64,000 nt of DNA from Aeropyrum camini SY1 = JCM 12091. GTDB lineage: Archaea > Thermoproteota > Thermoprotei_A > Sulfolobales > Acidilobaceae. Location of the stretch: contig NC_022521.1 of NCBI RefSeq assembly GCF_000591035.1, positions 992,001-1,056,000 of the forward strand, in the 5' to 3' direction. Numbering within the stretch: the first letter of the stretch is position 1; each line of letters begins with the position of its first letter. The notes below the pieces were generated by a model that was not told where the DNA came from, searched no databases, and was given only the letters and a program-made list of their open reading frames with translations. Below, in pieces: positions 20,253 through 27,907 of this stretch. A program made the translations under genes and the position numbers.

Positions 20253-21080
20253 TTGGAGGGAGTGAGAGTAAAACTCTACTCTGAGGTCCTCAACAGGGAA
20301 GTGGAGGTGCCGGAGACTCCTCAGAGGATTGTGAGCCTCAGCCCGGCTATCACCGAGACGCTGTATATGCTCGGCCTGGAGGATCGTGTTGCGGGCGTGA
20401 GCGTCTACGACCATAAGCCGCCGAAGGCTAGGGAGAAGCCCAAGGTCGGCAGCTACTACAAGGTTAATATGAAGCTTCTAGACCAGCTTAACCCGGACCT
20501 CATACTAGTGACTACGGGCGCGCAGAGGAGGGTGCTCGAGGACCTCAGCAGCCGCTACCCTGTCTACCCTATACCGCTGCCGGTTAGCGTTTCCGGAATA
20601 ATAGACCAGGTCGTGCAGGTCGGCATTGTAACGGGGGCTCTAGAAGAAGCTTCGAGGCTTGAGGCGGAGCTGGCTCGAAAGGCCTCAGAACTAAGGGGTG
20701 CGGGCGGGGGGTTGAGAGTATACTACGAGGTCTATCTCGGCGGCCCCGTCACGGCCGGTGCACACACCTATATATCAGACGCGTTCAGGATAGCCGGGGT
20801 GGAGACGCCGTTTATACGCGATAGAACAACATGGATCTACCAGCCGCCCGCGGAGAGGATCAACAGGTTCAAACCCCACTTCATACTGTACGAGTACAGC
20901 GCCTACGCTCCCACATCAGCCGAGAAGGTCAAGCGGGAGTTGGAGGAGAGGGGGGTGGAGATTGGGGGTGCTGAGCTTGTCCTCCTAGAGCCTGACACCC
21001 TGGCGCACTATGGCCCCAGCTTCATAGAGACTATGCTAAGCCTCCTCGAGACCCTGAGGGAGAAGGCTAGAGCCGGTTAG
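20253..21080 (+). CDS. BtuF-like helical-backbone metal/cobalamin-binding protein without signal peptide
   Basis: A 275-residue protein of the type III periplasmic-binding family (BtuF, FhuD). It opens straight into the mature-domain motif VPETPQRIVSLSPAITETLYMLGL, then shows PDLILVTTGAQ and a long second lobe ending RFKPHFILYEYSAYAP. No signal peptide or lipobox is visible from the TTG at 20253, and the upstream sequence is not an obvious N-terminal extension. No permease or ATPase is adjacent. It is divergent from the B12-dependent mutase operon, so a cytoplasmic cobalamin-binding role is an attractive inference; siderophore or other metal-chelate binding is the alternative. Confidence 0.78.
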   Translation: MEGVRVKLYSEVLNREVEVPETPQRIVSLSPAITETLYMLGLEDRVAGVSVYDHKPPKAREKPKVGSYYKVNMKLLDQLNPDLILVTTGAQRRVLEDLSSRYPVYPIPLPVSVSGIIDQVVQVGIVTGALEEASRLEAELARKASELRGAGGGLRVYYEVYLGGPVTAGAHTYISDAFRIAGVETPFIRDRTTWIYQPPAERINRFKPHFILYEYSAYAPTSAEKVKRELEERGVEIGGAELVLLEPDTLAHYGPSFIETMLSLLETLREKARAG

Positions 21081-21568
21081 GCGAGGGCTTTCGAGGGGAG
21101 AGAGGTGTCGTAGTAGACCTTCATCGTCCTCAGCCTGGCGAGGACCTCGCCCATAAACCTCTCAACCCGTGCCCACTCCCCCGGAGGAACTCTAGTCTCC
21201 CGGAGATGCTCCATGACCCTGGCGTAGCTTTTCATCCTCTCGTTAAGCAGAGTCCAGTTGACGCCCGCCAGGAGCTTCTCGACACCGCTATCCCTAGGTA
21301 GGAGGCCTGCAACCATCATGAGGGAGAGTATAGGGTAGCCTATGTAGCCTCTAAACCTGGTGCCGTTGTCGTCGCTATACGCGTAAACCACCCCCGCTCC
21401 CCGGGGCTCCACAACCACTAGATACTCCCTAGGCCTACCCGAGCTAGAGACCTTAGCCGCCCATACGCCGCCTGAACCTCCGGTGAGGATCCTCACTCTC
21501 CCGTCTCCCAGGGCGGCCGCGGCTTCCAGGATTTTAATCGCTGGGGGCCTCCTTAGCGGCTTGACCAT
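21077..21568 (-). CDS. conserved hypothetical protein
   Basis: A 163-residue protein I do not recognise. It has a basic start, a beta-rich first half containing LTGGSGGVWAAKV and YLVVVEPRGAGVVYAYSDDNG, and a helical second half rich in Arg and Glu. No metal or nucleotide motif is evident and no membrane segment stands out. Its start overlaps the DUF309-like gene by 35 bases, and its end overlaps the convergent BtuF-like gene by four, so it is probably the second gene of a two-gene operon. Confidence 0.6.
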   Translation of the reverse strand: MVKPLRRPPAIKILEAAAALGDGRVRILTGGSGGVWAAKVSSSGRPREYLVVVEPRGAGVVYAYSDDNGTRFRGYIGYPILSLMMVAGLLPRDSGVEKLLAGVNWTLLNERMKSYARVMEHLRETRVPPGEWARVERFMGEVLARLRTMKVYYDTSLPSKALA

Positions 21569-22163
21569 CGCATGACAGCACCTCGGTTAAGTATTCTGCG
21601 CTGCAGAGTTTTGACCTTTCAAAGCACGAGAGTATGTCGCCTGAACCCTCCCTCCATGCTTTCTCAACAGCTCTAAGTAGGCAGTCATAGTCCAGGAGGC
21701 CCTCCTCTATAACGTCTCTACTGATCCTGCTCAAGAGTCTTTTAGCCCCCTCCAGAAGCCCCTCCTGGGCTTTAGCCGCGGCTGCCGCCGCGAGGAGAAG
21801 GGCTCTAACTCGCTCGTCCCGCCCGCTTCTGTAGTAGAGGTCCTCGAGGGCTTCATGCGCCTCCCAGTACCGCGCTTCCCTCACTAGGTCCTCAACGTTC
21901 AAAGCAGTGGAGGCTTTCTTACCATAGACGAGGTATATGGTTTCTAAACCGCTTAGAACCCTGCGAAGCTCCTTCTCGAGGTCCCGGCAGCGATGTATGG
22001 CGTCCAGCTCAACATGGGTATCAGCTACCCTAACGTTAACGCTCCTCACGCAAGGGATCCCAGTCTTAATGGCTTTCTTGAGCCTCTGCGCATCCCTCCA
22101 AGGCTTCAGCCCCGGGTTGGAGAGAAACAGTAGCGTCCTCACGGTGGAGCCTTCTTCACCCAA
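21534..22163 (-). CDS. DUF309-like protein
   Basis: A 209-residue protein. Residues around 95-105 read YWEAHEALEDLYYR, matching the HExxE-type signature of the DUF309 family, whose helical bundle may bind a metal; the rest of the C-terminal half is helical and ends in several cysteines. The N-terminal 85 residues form a separate alpha/beta segment (TLLFLSNPGLKPWRDAQRLKKA) not typical of the minimal family. An internal GTG at 22142 is an alternative start. Biochemical function is not known. Confidence 0.65.
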   Translation of the reverse strand: MGEEGSTVRTLLFLSNPGLKPWRDAQRLKKAIKTGIPCVRSVNVRVADTHVELDAIHRCRDLEKELRRVLSGLETIYLVYGKKASTALNVEDLVREARYWEAHEALEDLYYRSGRDERVRALLLAAAAAAKAQEGLLEGAKRLLSRISRDVIEEGLLDYDCLLRAVEKAWREGSGDILSCFERSKLCSAEYLTEVLSCDGQAAKEAPSD

Positions 22164-22184
22164 GTTTAAACGCCCCTGGTAGTG

Positions 22185-23009
22185 CTAGCCTAAGGCCGTG
22201 TCTAGATATAGCATTATTATGAAGCCTGCGAAGAATCCTAGTGTAGCCAGCTTCTCGTTGCCACTCCTGTGCGACTCGGGCAAAGCCTCATAGCTAACCA
22301 CAAACACCATAGCCCCTGCTGCGAAAGCTAGGGCTGAAGCCAGTAGTCCAGGGCTGTATCCAATTATCGTTGCAACGATTATTGCAGCGATCACTTCGCT
22401 AAAACCACTCAGTATTGCGACTAAAATTGCTAGGAGTAAGTTGCCGGAGGCTGCAAACACCGGGAGGGAGACTGCCAGGCCCTCTGGGAAGTCCTGAGTA
22501 CCTATAGCAAGAGCCACCGCCAGCCCTTCGGATAGTGCGTAGGAGGCTGCAGCCCCTATCGACATGCCCTCCGGCAGGTTATGGATAATTATGGCTGTGG
22601 CCACTAGCCATGCGGCCTTAACCTTCCTCCTAAGCGTCGGGGGCCCCTCATAGCCTTTAAATAGGTGCTCGTGGGGTATTACCTCGTTTATCACATACAC
22701 TGTTAAAGCACCTAATATGAAAGATAATATAACAACACTGGTGCTCGATAGCTCGAGAGCGGGTATGAGGAGGCTAGTGAAACTCGCAACTATCATTATC
22801 CCGCTGCTAAACCCCATACCAACGTCTAGTAGGACGTCAAGCCTCTTCCTACTCTGGAACCTTGCAGCCAACACTAGAAAGCCTCCAAGGCTCGTCATTG
22901 CAAAGGCGTAGAGGGAAAGTATGAAGGCCGCTTTAACGGGGCTGCCCCCCGAGAGAGCCTCTAGCTGAGCCGCTATGGACTCCAGTATCTGGATCATATA
23001 GCCAAGCAC
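22185..23009 (-). CDS. ZIP-family divalent metal transporter
   Basis: A 274-residue membrane protein with about eight transmembrane helices, related to ZupT and GufA. The metal path is visible in helix IV (IIIHNLPEGMSIGAA) and helix V (GTQDFPEGLAVSLP), whose His, Asn, Glu and Asp residues line the binuclear metal centre in the family. It probably imports zinc or another divalent metal into the cytoplasm. It is a single gene, divergent from pyrophosphatase across a 230-base gap. Confidence 0.92.
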   Translation of the reverse strand: MLGYMIQILESIAAQLEALSGGSPVKAAFILSLYAFAMTSLGGFLVLAARFQSRKRLDVLLDVGMGFSSGIMIVASFTSLLIPALELSSTSVVILSFILGALTVYVINEVIPHEHLFKGYEGPPTLRRKVKAAWLVATAIIIHNLPEGMSIGAAASYALSEGLAVALAIGTQDFPEGLAVSLPVFAASGNLLLAILVAILSGFSEVIAAIIVATIIGYSPGLLASALAFAAGAMVFVVSYEALPESHRSGNEKLATLGFFAGFIIMLYLDTALG

Positions 23010-23196
23010 CTCTACCGCGCCGCAGCAACATCACACTCCCAGACGCTCCTCCTCGATAAACTTACTAAGCACCCCGGGTTTCAAGTGAAAACCGGAGTTC
23101 ATAATTGACTCAACTACCAGCTATAAACTAAGCCAGATATTTTGCATGAATTTGAGACACTCCTCCCTTTATGGAGCTGGTTTACTCCAGGCTTAG

Positions 23197-23204
23197 CTTT
23201 ATAA
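23197..23204 (+). promoter_or_regulatory. TATA box for pyrophosphatase gene
   Basis: CTTTATAA. Initiation about 25 bases downstream fits the ATG at 23243 and argues against the longer open frame that starts upstream at 23171. Confidence 0.5.
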
Positions 23205-23242
23205 CTCGACCTGCTAAACTATCGGTTAGACGGGTGCTCTCA

Positions 23243-23770
23243 ATGTCCGCCTGCCTGAGGATAGGGCCCGGGGAGAAGGCTCCGGATGTTGTTAACGTTA
23301 TTATAGAGATCCCTATGAACAGCTCCGTAAAGTACGAGTTCGATAAGGAGGCGTGCATTGTCAAAGTCGACAGGTTCCTCTACACCAGCATGGTTTATCC
23401 TTTCAACTACGGGTTCATCCCGGGAACTCTGGAGGAGGATGGGGATCCTGTGGACGTTCTAGTCATAAGCCGCGAGCCTGTGGCCCCCGGCTCTCTTATA
23501 GAAGCCGTCCCTGTTGCCGTTCTGGATATGGAGGATGAGGAGGGGCCTGACAGTAAGATTGTCGCCGTGCCTAAGGCTAAGCTTGACCCCCTCTTCGCCA
23601 GCTACAAAGACGTAGAAGATATACCGGAAGCCCTAAAATCCAAGATAAAACACTTCTTCGAGCACTATAAGGAGCTAGAGCCTGGGAAGTGGGTTAAAGT
23701 GACAGGTTGGAGGCAGGCAAGGGATGCGAAGGAGATTATAAGGAAGGCGATAGAAAGGTACTCGGGGTAA
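23243..23770 (+). CDS. ppa: inorganic pyrophosphatase, family I
   Basis: Soluble Mg2+-dependent pyrophosphatase that pulls biosynthetic reactions forward by hydrolysing PPi. At 175 residues it has the usual length from the ATG at 23243. It shows [24 protein letters not shown] and the active-site signature [29 protein letters not shown] completes the family pattern. The start was chosen by family length and by a TATA box located inside the longer frame. Confidence 0.96.
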   Translation: MSACLRIGPGEKAPDVVNVIIEIPMNSSVKYEFDKEACIVKVDRFLYTSMVYPFNYGFIPGTLEEDGDPVDVLVISREPVAPGSLIEAVPVAVLDMEDEEGPDSKIVAVPKAKLDPLFASYKDVEDIPEALKSKIKHFFEHYKELEPGKWVKVTGWRQARDAKEIIRKAIERYSG

Positions 23771-23811
23771 ACAGCGTACGGGCCGGCCCCAGCTGGGGGA
23801 GTGTAGCGCCA

Positions 23812-24627
23812 TTGAAGACTCTCAGCCACACCACCGTTCCCATCTTTTTAACAATACTAATGGCAGTACTACTCTTGCCCGCGGCATCCACGTATACGAC
23901 ATTCGCGCTTGCACCTTCAGGCCCTCTTCTGTACGCTCTAGATGTTGTGGTTGTCGACGCCAGCACCAGCTCCGTCCTAGGGTTCTCCCGGTATGTAGTG
24001 ACCGTCTACGATGGTGTTGTTAGCGATGTTGGCGTTATCTACTCCTCGGGCATCTCAGTATCGAGAGCTAGCTTGGAAAAGCTCCTAAACGGTCTTTACG
24101 AATCGGCGGAGACCGGGGAGGCGAGGCCGCTCTCCGAGCGGCCCCCCGCATTCTTGCTCCACGACCGCATAGTGTATAACGTGGACGGTGTGCCCTACAC
24201 ATGCAAGCCAGGTGGCTATACAACCCTGTCGTTCGTCTGGCCCACCAGAGCTGGCCCTATTACTGTGGAGGGTCACGTACTCCTCTCCCAGGATGTAATA
24301 GCCAGCTTCTACCTCGTCTCCCAGCATGCCACCTTCACCCTGCCTAGAGTGGGGGAAGTTCCAATTAGGATAGAGGTCTCGGGGTTCCTAACCAGCTCCA
24401 GCTCCCCGGTGTGCGGCGAGCCCCTGGTGAGCGGTTTTGACAAGGCAGTCCTCGGTGGTTTTACCCTGGCCACGCTCGTTTTAGCCGCAGCAAGCTATAT
24501 GCGTAGAGGATCGTTGATAAGAGAAGCCCTCTCCTCCGCACCCCCATTCCAGCCAGGCACCACCGCCTCGCCGTCTAGCCCCTCCTATTTAAGTCTCGGA
24601 AGCGAAACTCCTGAAACCAGGGCGTGA
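23812..24627 (+). CDS. secreted, C-terminally membrane-anchored protein of unknown function
   Basis: About 271 residues from the TTG at 23812, which follows a GGGGGAGTG site; the frame is open further upstream inside the pyrophosphatase gene. An N-terminal signal peptide (VPIFLTILMAVLLLPAAS) leads into a beta-rich extracytoplasmic domain with two cysteines (YTCKPGG and SPVCGEP) that could pair, then one C-terminal transmembrane helix (GGFTLATLVLAAASYM) and a Ser/Pro-rich cytoplasmic tail. I do not recognise the family. It ends eight bases before heme A synthase, so it may be co-transcribed with it and assist oxidase or heme work, but this is only positional. Confidence 0.6.
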   Translation: MKTLSHTTVPIFLTILMAVLLLPAASTYTTFALAPSGPLLYALDVVVVDASTSSVLGFSRYVVTVYDGVVSDVGVIYSSGISVSRASLEKLLNGLYESAETGEARPLSERPPAFLLHDRIVYNVDGVPYTCKPGGYTTLSFVWPTRAGPITVEGHVLLSQDVIASFYLVSQHATFTLPRVGEVPIRIEVSGFLTSSSSPVCGEPLVSGFDKAVLGGFTLATLVLAAASYMRRGSLIREALSSAPPFQPGTTASPSSPSYLSLGSETPETRA

Positions 24628-24634
24628 GCAAGCA

Positions 24635-25087
24635 TTGCCGCTCCCCTCAGCAAAAATCCAGGTATATGCCTACGCCGGAGTAGCACTCCTATTCCTCGCA
24701 GTAACCATAGGAGCCTTCACCAGGGCATATGGAGCTGGCATGGGCTGCGGACCGGACTGGCCGACGTGCAACGGCGAAATAGTGCCGCTAACCGCCAACA
24801 CCGCAACATTACTGGAATACTTCCATAGAGTGGCCGCAGGCCTAGGCTTCGTTCTAATAACATACACCGCCTACCTATCCTTGAAGGCTTCAGGCGACAG
24901 AGGGGTGAAGCTCTGGGCCACAGCAACCATTATCGCTCTAGTAACCCAGATAATACTCGGAGCGGTCGTCGTCTGGTACCACCTCAACCCCCCGCTATCC
25001 GCCCTACACACAACCCTAGCCATAGTAACAGTAGCACTGGCAACGGGCATGGCAGTTAAACTCAGCCACACCAGGGTTAGAGGCTAG
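24635..25087 (+). CDS. ctaA: compact (half-size) heme A synthase
   Basis: Converts heme O to heme A for aa3-type or ba3-type oxidases. Bacterial CtaA/Cox15 has eight helices in two similar halves; this protein has only 150 residues and four helices, the compact archaeal form previously described for Aeropyrum. The heme-ligand histidines appear in EYFHRVAAG and LSALHTTLA, and the extracytoplasmic cysteine pair in GMGCGPDWPTCNG. It probably acts as a dimer. The TTG start at 24635 follows the previous stop by eight bases. No heme O synthase is in the window. Confidence 0.92.
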   Translation: MPLPSAKIQVYAYAGVALLFLAVTIGAFTRAYGAGMGCGPDWPTCNGEIVPLTANTATLLEYFHRVAAGLGFVLITYTAYLSLKASGDRGVKLWATATIIALVTQIILGAVVVWYHLNPPLSALHTTLAIVTVALATGMAVKLSHTRVRG

Positions 25088-25158
25088 TGCAAACCCGCTT
25101 CCGCCTAGAGGATAAACTAATTAAAACAAAAGCACTCACAATAGTAAAGCCATGAATG

Positions 25159-25309
25159 GATGCTGCCCCGGGGAGACCCCCGCATCCCGGGGGAGCTATG
25201 ACCCGGGAGGGCTCCACCCTAGGCACCAAACCCTTCCTAACTCCTCTGGGAGTTAGGGCGTTACCTTTTACCCCCGGCTAAGGAGACCCTTCTATAGTGG
25301 GTGGTGCCT
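25159..25309 (+). ncRNA. structured leader upstream of gcvT (candidate riboswitch or translational control element)
   Basis: The gap before gcvT can fold strongly. Upstream part: GATGC (25159-25163)/GCATC (25182-25186) enclosing GGGG/CCCC, then GGAGC (25192-25196)/GCTCC (25211-25215). Downstream part: AGGCACCA (25221-25228) pairs perfectly with TGGTGCCT (25302-25309), extended by CCC/GGG after a two-base bulge, and encloses the perfect hairpin CCTAACTCC (25236-25244)/GGAGTTAGG (25249-25257) with loop TCTG plus a small AAGG/CCTT hairpin (25280-25291). The closing stem covers the GGGTGGTG just before the TTG start, so it could block translation. It is not a class I recognise. It could also be an independent RNA that ends near 25270. 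Confidence 0.5.
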
Positions 25310-25313
25310 TAGA

Positions 25314-26441
25314 TTGTCTATCCGGAAGCATATCCTCGAGGACCTCCACAAGAGCCTTGGGGCTACTTTCGGCGAGTTCGCAGGATGGAGCGTGCCAATG
25401 TCCTATGAGGGGACGTTGAAGGAGCACATGGCCGTTAGACGTGAGGCGGGTATATTCGATATCAGCCATATGGGGAGGATGGTGGTTAAGGGTGAGGGTG
25501 CCACCGAGCTCCTGGAGAGGATCTATACTAAGAGGGTCTCCAAGACTAAGGTTGGCTTCATGAGCGGCCCTACTCTCGCTCTAAACGAGTATGCTAGGGT
25601 TAAGGATGATGAGATGCCCTATAGGCTCGGTGAGGACGAGTGGCTCATAGTCCCTAACGCCGCCGTTGCCGATGCCATGCTAGAGTATTTCAGGGGCGTC
25701 GCCTCGAACATGGGGATAAACATCTCAATAACGGACTTGAGGGACAGGTATGCTCTACTGGCCCTCCAGGGTCCACGTTCGACGGAGGTTATGGAGAGGC
25801 TGGGTGGAGGCGATCTTCTCGATCTCAAGCCGCTACAGTTTAAGGAGAATGTCAGTATTGCTGGAGCTACAGCCTACATAGTCAGCAGGAGCGGCTGGAC
25901 TGGAGAGGACGGTTTCGAGATAATCGCTGAGGTCGAGGAGGCTAAGAAAATTTTTAGGGCGGCTGTGGAGGCCGGGGCTAAACCAGCGGGCATAGCTGCC
26001 AGAGACACCCTGAGGATTGAGGCTGGCTTCGTCCTAGGAGGCCATGAGTACGGCGAAGACCCCCTAAGGTGGCCGTGCGCTGTGAGCCTACGCTACGGCC
26101 TCGGGGCTATAGACTGGGGGAAAAAGGGGTTCATAGGCGAGGCTGCCCTCAGGGCTTGTAGAAGAGAGGGTGTTAGGTGGATAAGAGTTGGTCTTGTTAT
26201 GAAAAAGAAGTATGCTAGAATGATACCCAGAACCGGTTACAGGCTATACATAGACGATGTTGACGTAGGCTGGGTAACCAGCGGGACTTTCAGCCCAGTG
26301 ATAGAGAGGGGCGTGGCCCAGGCCTACATAGACACCAGGTACGCCTACACAGGCGATACCATAGAAGTTGACGTTAGAGGCAGGAGGGGCGAGGCTAGGC
26401 TACAGGAGTTCCCCCTAGTACCACTTGGATCAAGAGGCTAA
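25314..26441 (+). CDS. gcvT: glycine cleavage system T protein (aminomethyltransferase)
   Basis: Tetrahydrofolate- or tetrahydropterin-dependent aminomethyltransferase of glycine cleavage. At 375 residues it is typical. It has GEFAGWSVPMSYEG near the start, REAGIFDISHMGR (folate-site region), SRSGWTGEDGFEI, and AARDTLRIEAGFVLGGHEYGED, all diagnostic. The TTG start at 25314 is preceded by GGGTGGTG, which is paired in the leader structure described at 25159-25309. GcvH and GcvP are not in the window. It is followed 17 bases later by a small QueD-like gene. Confidence 0.95.
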   Translation: MSIRKHILEDLHKSLGATFGEFAGWSVPMSYEGTLKEHMAVRREAGIFDISHMGRMVVKGEGATELLERIYTKRVSKTKVGFMSGPTLALNEYARVKDDEMPYRLGEDEWLIVPNAAVADAMLEYFRGVASNMGINISITDLRDRYALLALQGPRSTEVMERLGGGDLLDLKPLQFKENVSIAGATAYIVSRSGWTGEDGFEIIAEVEEAKKIFRAAVEAGAKPAGIAARDTLRIEAGFVLGGHEYGEDPLRWPCAVSLRYGLGAIDWGKKGFIGEAALRACRREGVRWIRVGLVMKKKYARMIPRTGYRLYIDDVDVGWVTSGTFSPVIERGVAQAYIDTRYAYTGDTIEVDVRGRRGEARLQEFPLVPLGSRG

Positions 26442-26458
26442 AGCGGTGTCCCCGAGGG

Positions 26459-26806
26459 ATGGGCCAGGAATTCTTCGAGGTGTGTAGCAGCACCGAGATA
26501 AGCGTTGCAGTGACAGCGGAGAAGCTAGGATATAATAGCCTCCACGGGCATGATATCACTGTCACAGCCTGCTACTGCGGCCCCCCGCTTGATACGGAGA
26601 GGATAGCAGCAGCCCTGGACGAAGCCTTGGCTCCAGCCAGAAGAGCAAGCCTGGAGGAGGCGATTGGCGAGAGAGGAGCTATAGCCGAGGACCTCCTAGT
26701 ATGGCTCGCTAGCAGGCTTCCCGACCGCATCGAGGCTTCAAGACTCTGCCTTCTAGAGGCCAGGTGGAGCAGGCTGCCGAGGATTGTCAGGCTCAGGCTA
26801 CAATAA
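26459..26806 (+). CDS. divergent 6-pyruvoyl-tetrahydropterin synthase/QueD-like protein
   Basis: A short (115-residue) T-fold protein. LHGHDITVTACYCG matches the HGHxY core of the PTPS/QueD family and IAEDLLVWLASRL the following helix, with a conserved-type ending EARWSRLPRI. The first zinc histidine of the family, normally in an AAH context near the N-terminus, is not evident (VTAEKLGY stands there), so metal binding and activity may differ from the standard enzyme. The ATG at 26459 lies 17 bases after gcvT, so co-transcription is likely. A role in archaeosine or pterin metabolism is possible, not proven. Confidence 0.6.
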   Translation: MGQEFFEVCSSTEISVAVTAEKLGYNSLHGHDITVTACYCGPPLDTERIAAALDEALAPARRASLEEAIGERGAIAEDLLVWLASRLPDRIEASRLCLLEARWSRLPRIVRLRLQ

Positions 26807-26814
26807 TCGCTTCT

Positions 26815-27423
26815 CTACGTCTTCATGTATGGGGGCATGCACTCGAAACCTAACGCGGCGATCTTGAACTGTCCCCCGCCGAACTTAGCTGAATAGCCCG
26901 GGGGTAGCGCTAGAGGGCCGCTCAGCCTGTCTGCAGCGTCTATCCTACCGGAGAGTAGGTGAGACCAGATCTCCAGGACCTCCCTGTCTTCAACTACCCT
27001 TACACCCCCTTCCCCCCCGGCAGCTAGGCCTACGAGGAGCCTAGCACTGTAGAATCTTGATATCGGAGAGTCCCCACACCTGCTATACAGAATAAGGCCT
27101 CCATAGACGGTTGCATAGGCAGCGGCCCTCTCGTACTCGCTATCAAGATTCTCGATAGCCTCGAAGCCCTCCAGGAAGGCTCTAAGCCCCGCCTGTAGAG
27201 GCCTTGACACATGCTCATAAGCCTCCCCCTTCACGAGACCTGAGGTGACTCTCAAAACGCCTGCTACTAGGAGACAGCTGCTCTCAACACCCGCCACAAT
27301 GGGTAGGGATACCCTGCACAGGGCATCCCCAATCCTCACCGTAGAACCCGGCAGGAGCGTCTCCGCCAAAACACCGCACCCACAGCGAGGCCCGCTCTTA
27401 CACCTACATGTAGCCCTCCTCAA
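26815..27423 (-). CDS. hypothetical protein with N-terminal cysteine cluster
   Basis: A 202-residue protein I do not recognise. The first 20 residues carry four closely spaced cysteines (CRCKSGPRCGCG), suggesting a small zinc or Fe-S site, followed by a domain with further cysteines and a helical centre (YERAAAYATVYGGLILYSRC). There is no membrane segment. The TTG start at 27423 overlaps the preceding leftward gene by 20 bases. It ends eight bases from the convergent QueD-like gene. Part of a three-gene leftward run that backs onto the suf genes. Confidence 0.5.
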   Translation of the reverse strand: MRRATCRCKSGPRCGCGVLAETLLPGSTVRIGDALCRVSLPIVAGVESSCLLVAGVLRVTSGLVKGEAYEHVSRPLQAGLRAFLEGFEAIENLDSEYERAAAYATVYGGLILYSRCGDSPISRFYSARLLVGLAAGGEGGVRVVEDREVLEIWSHLLSGRIDAADRLSGPLALPPGYSAKFGGGQFKIAALGFECMPPYMKT

Positions 27424-27907
27424 CCCCCCTCGGCGTCCTGGCTGTTTGGGAGATCTGGTTTAGCTTGAGGACGGTGAACAGGAACATGTTTACCAGGGTT
27501 ACCGAGGCGTCCATGAGGGCTTGCCTGGTTATATCCTCGGAGTAGAGCTCTCTTGATATGAGTATTGTGTGTAGGTCACGGGGGTTAGGCTGGGCCACTA
27601 CCCGGCAGTGGGGGCACATGGCCATCAGCTCTGTTAAAAGCGTGACGGCGAACTCCTCCCTTGCTCCGGGGCTAAGCTTTGAGAGAGCCTCCCTGTGTTT
27701 AGGCGAAAGCGCTATACCTATCGTGACGGCCACCACATCCCTCCCCCTAGGCTTCTGGACTACCAGCGCCACCTTCACCGGCGCCTGGGTCTCGGCCTTG
27801 ATAGCCCAGTCTAGGGGGGCATTCTTGGGGAGGCTCTTCACACTCACATTAAACTCGTCGGCCAGCCATGCGAGAACCCTGTTCTTAAGGTCTACAGGCC
27901 CATCCAT
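27404..27907 (-). CDS. conserved hypothetical protein (possibly DUF2299-like)
   Basis: A 167-residue soluble alpha/beta protein. The N-terminal part (NRVLAWLADEFNVSVKSLPKNAPLDW) and the central VALVVQKPRGRDVVAVTIG strands, followed by a helical region with CPHC and a final helix pair, look like the archaeal DUF2299 group, but I hold this only weakly. It overlaps its upstream neighbour by 16 bases and its downstream neighbour by 20, so the three leftward genes are translationally coupled. Confidence 0.5.
   Translation of the reverse strand: MDGPVDLKNRVLAWLADEFNVSVKSLPKNAPLDWAIKAETQAPVKVALVVQKPRGRDVVAVTIGIALSPKHREALSKLSPGAREEFAVTLLTELMAMCPHCRVVAQPNPRDLHTILISRELYSEDITRQALMDASVTLVNMFLFTVLKLNQISQTARTPRGVEEGYM

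Noticed and set aside
25153-25260. Possible tRNA, SRP RNA or RNase P RNA in the gcvT leader
   Set aside because: No T-loop consensus, SRP helix 8 motif or RNase P conserved regions are present; kept only as a structured leader candidate.
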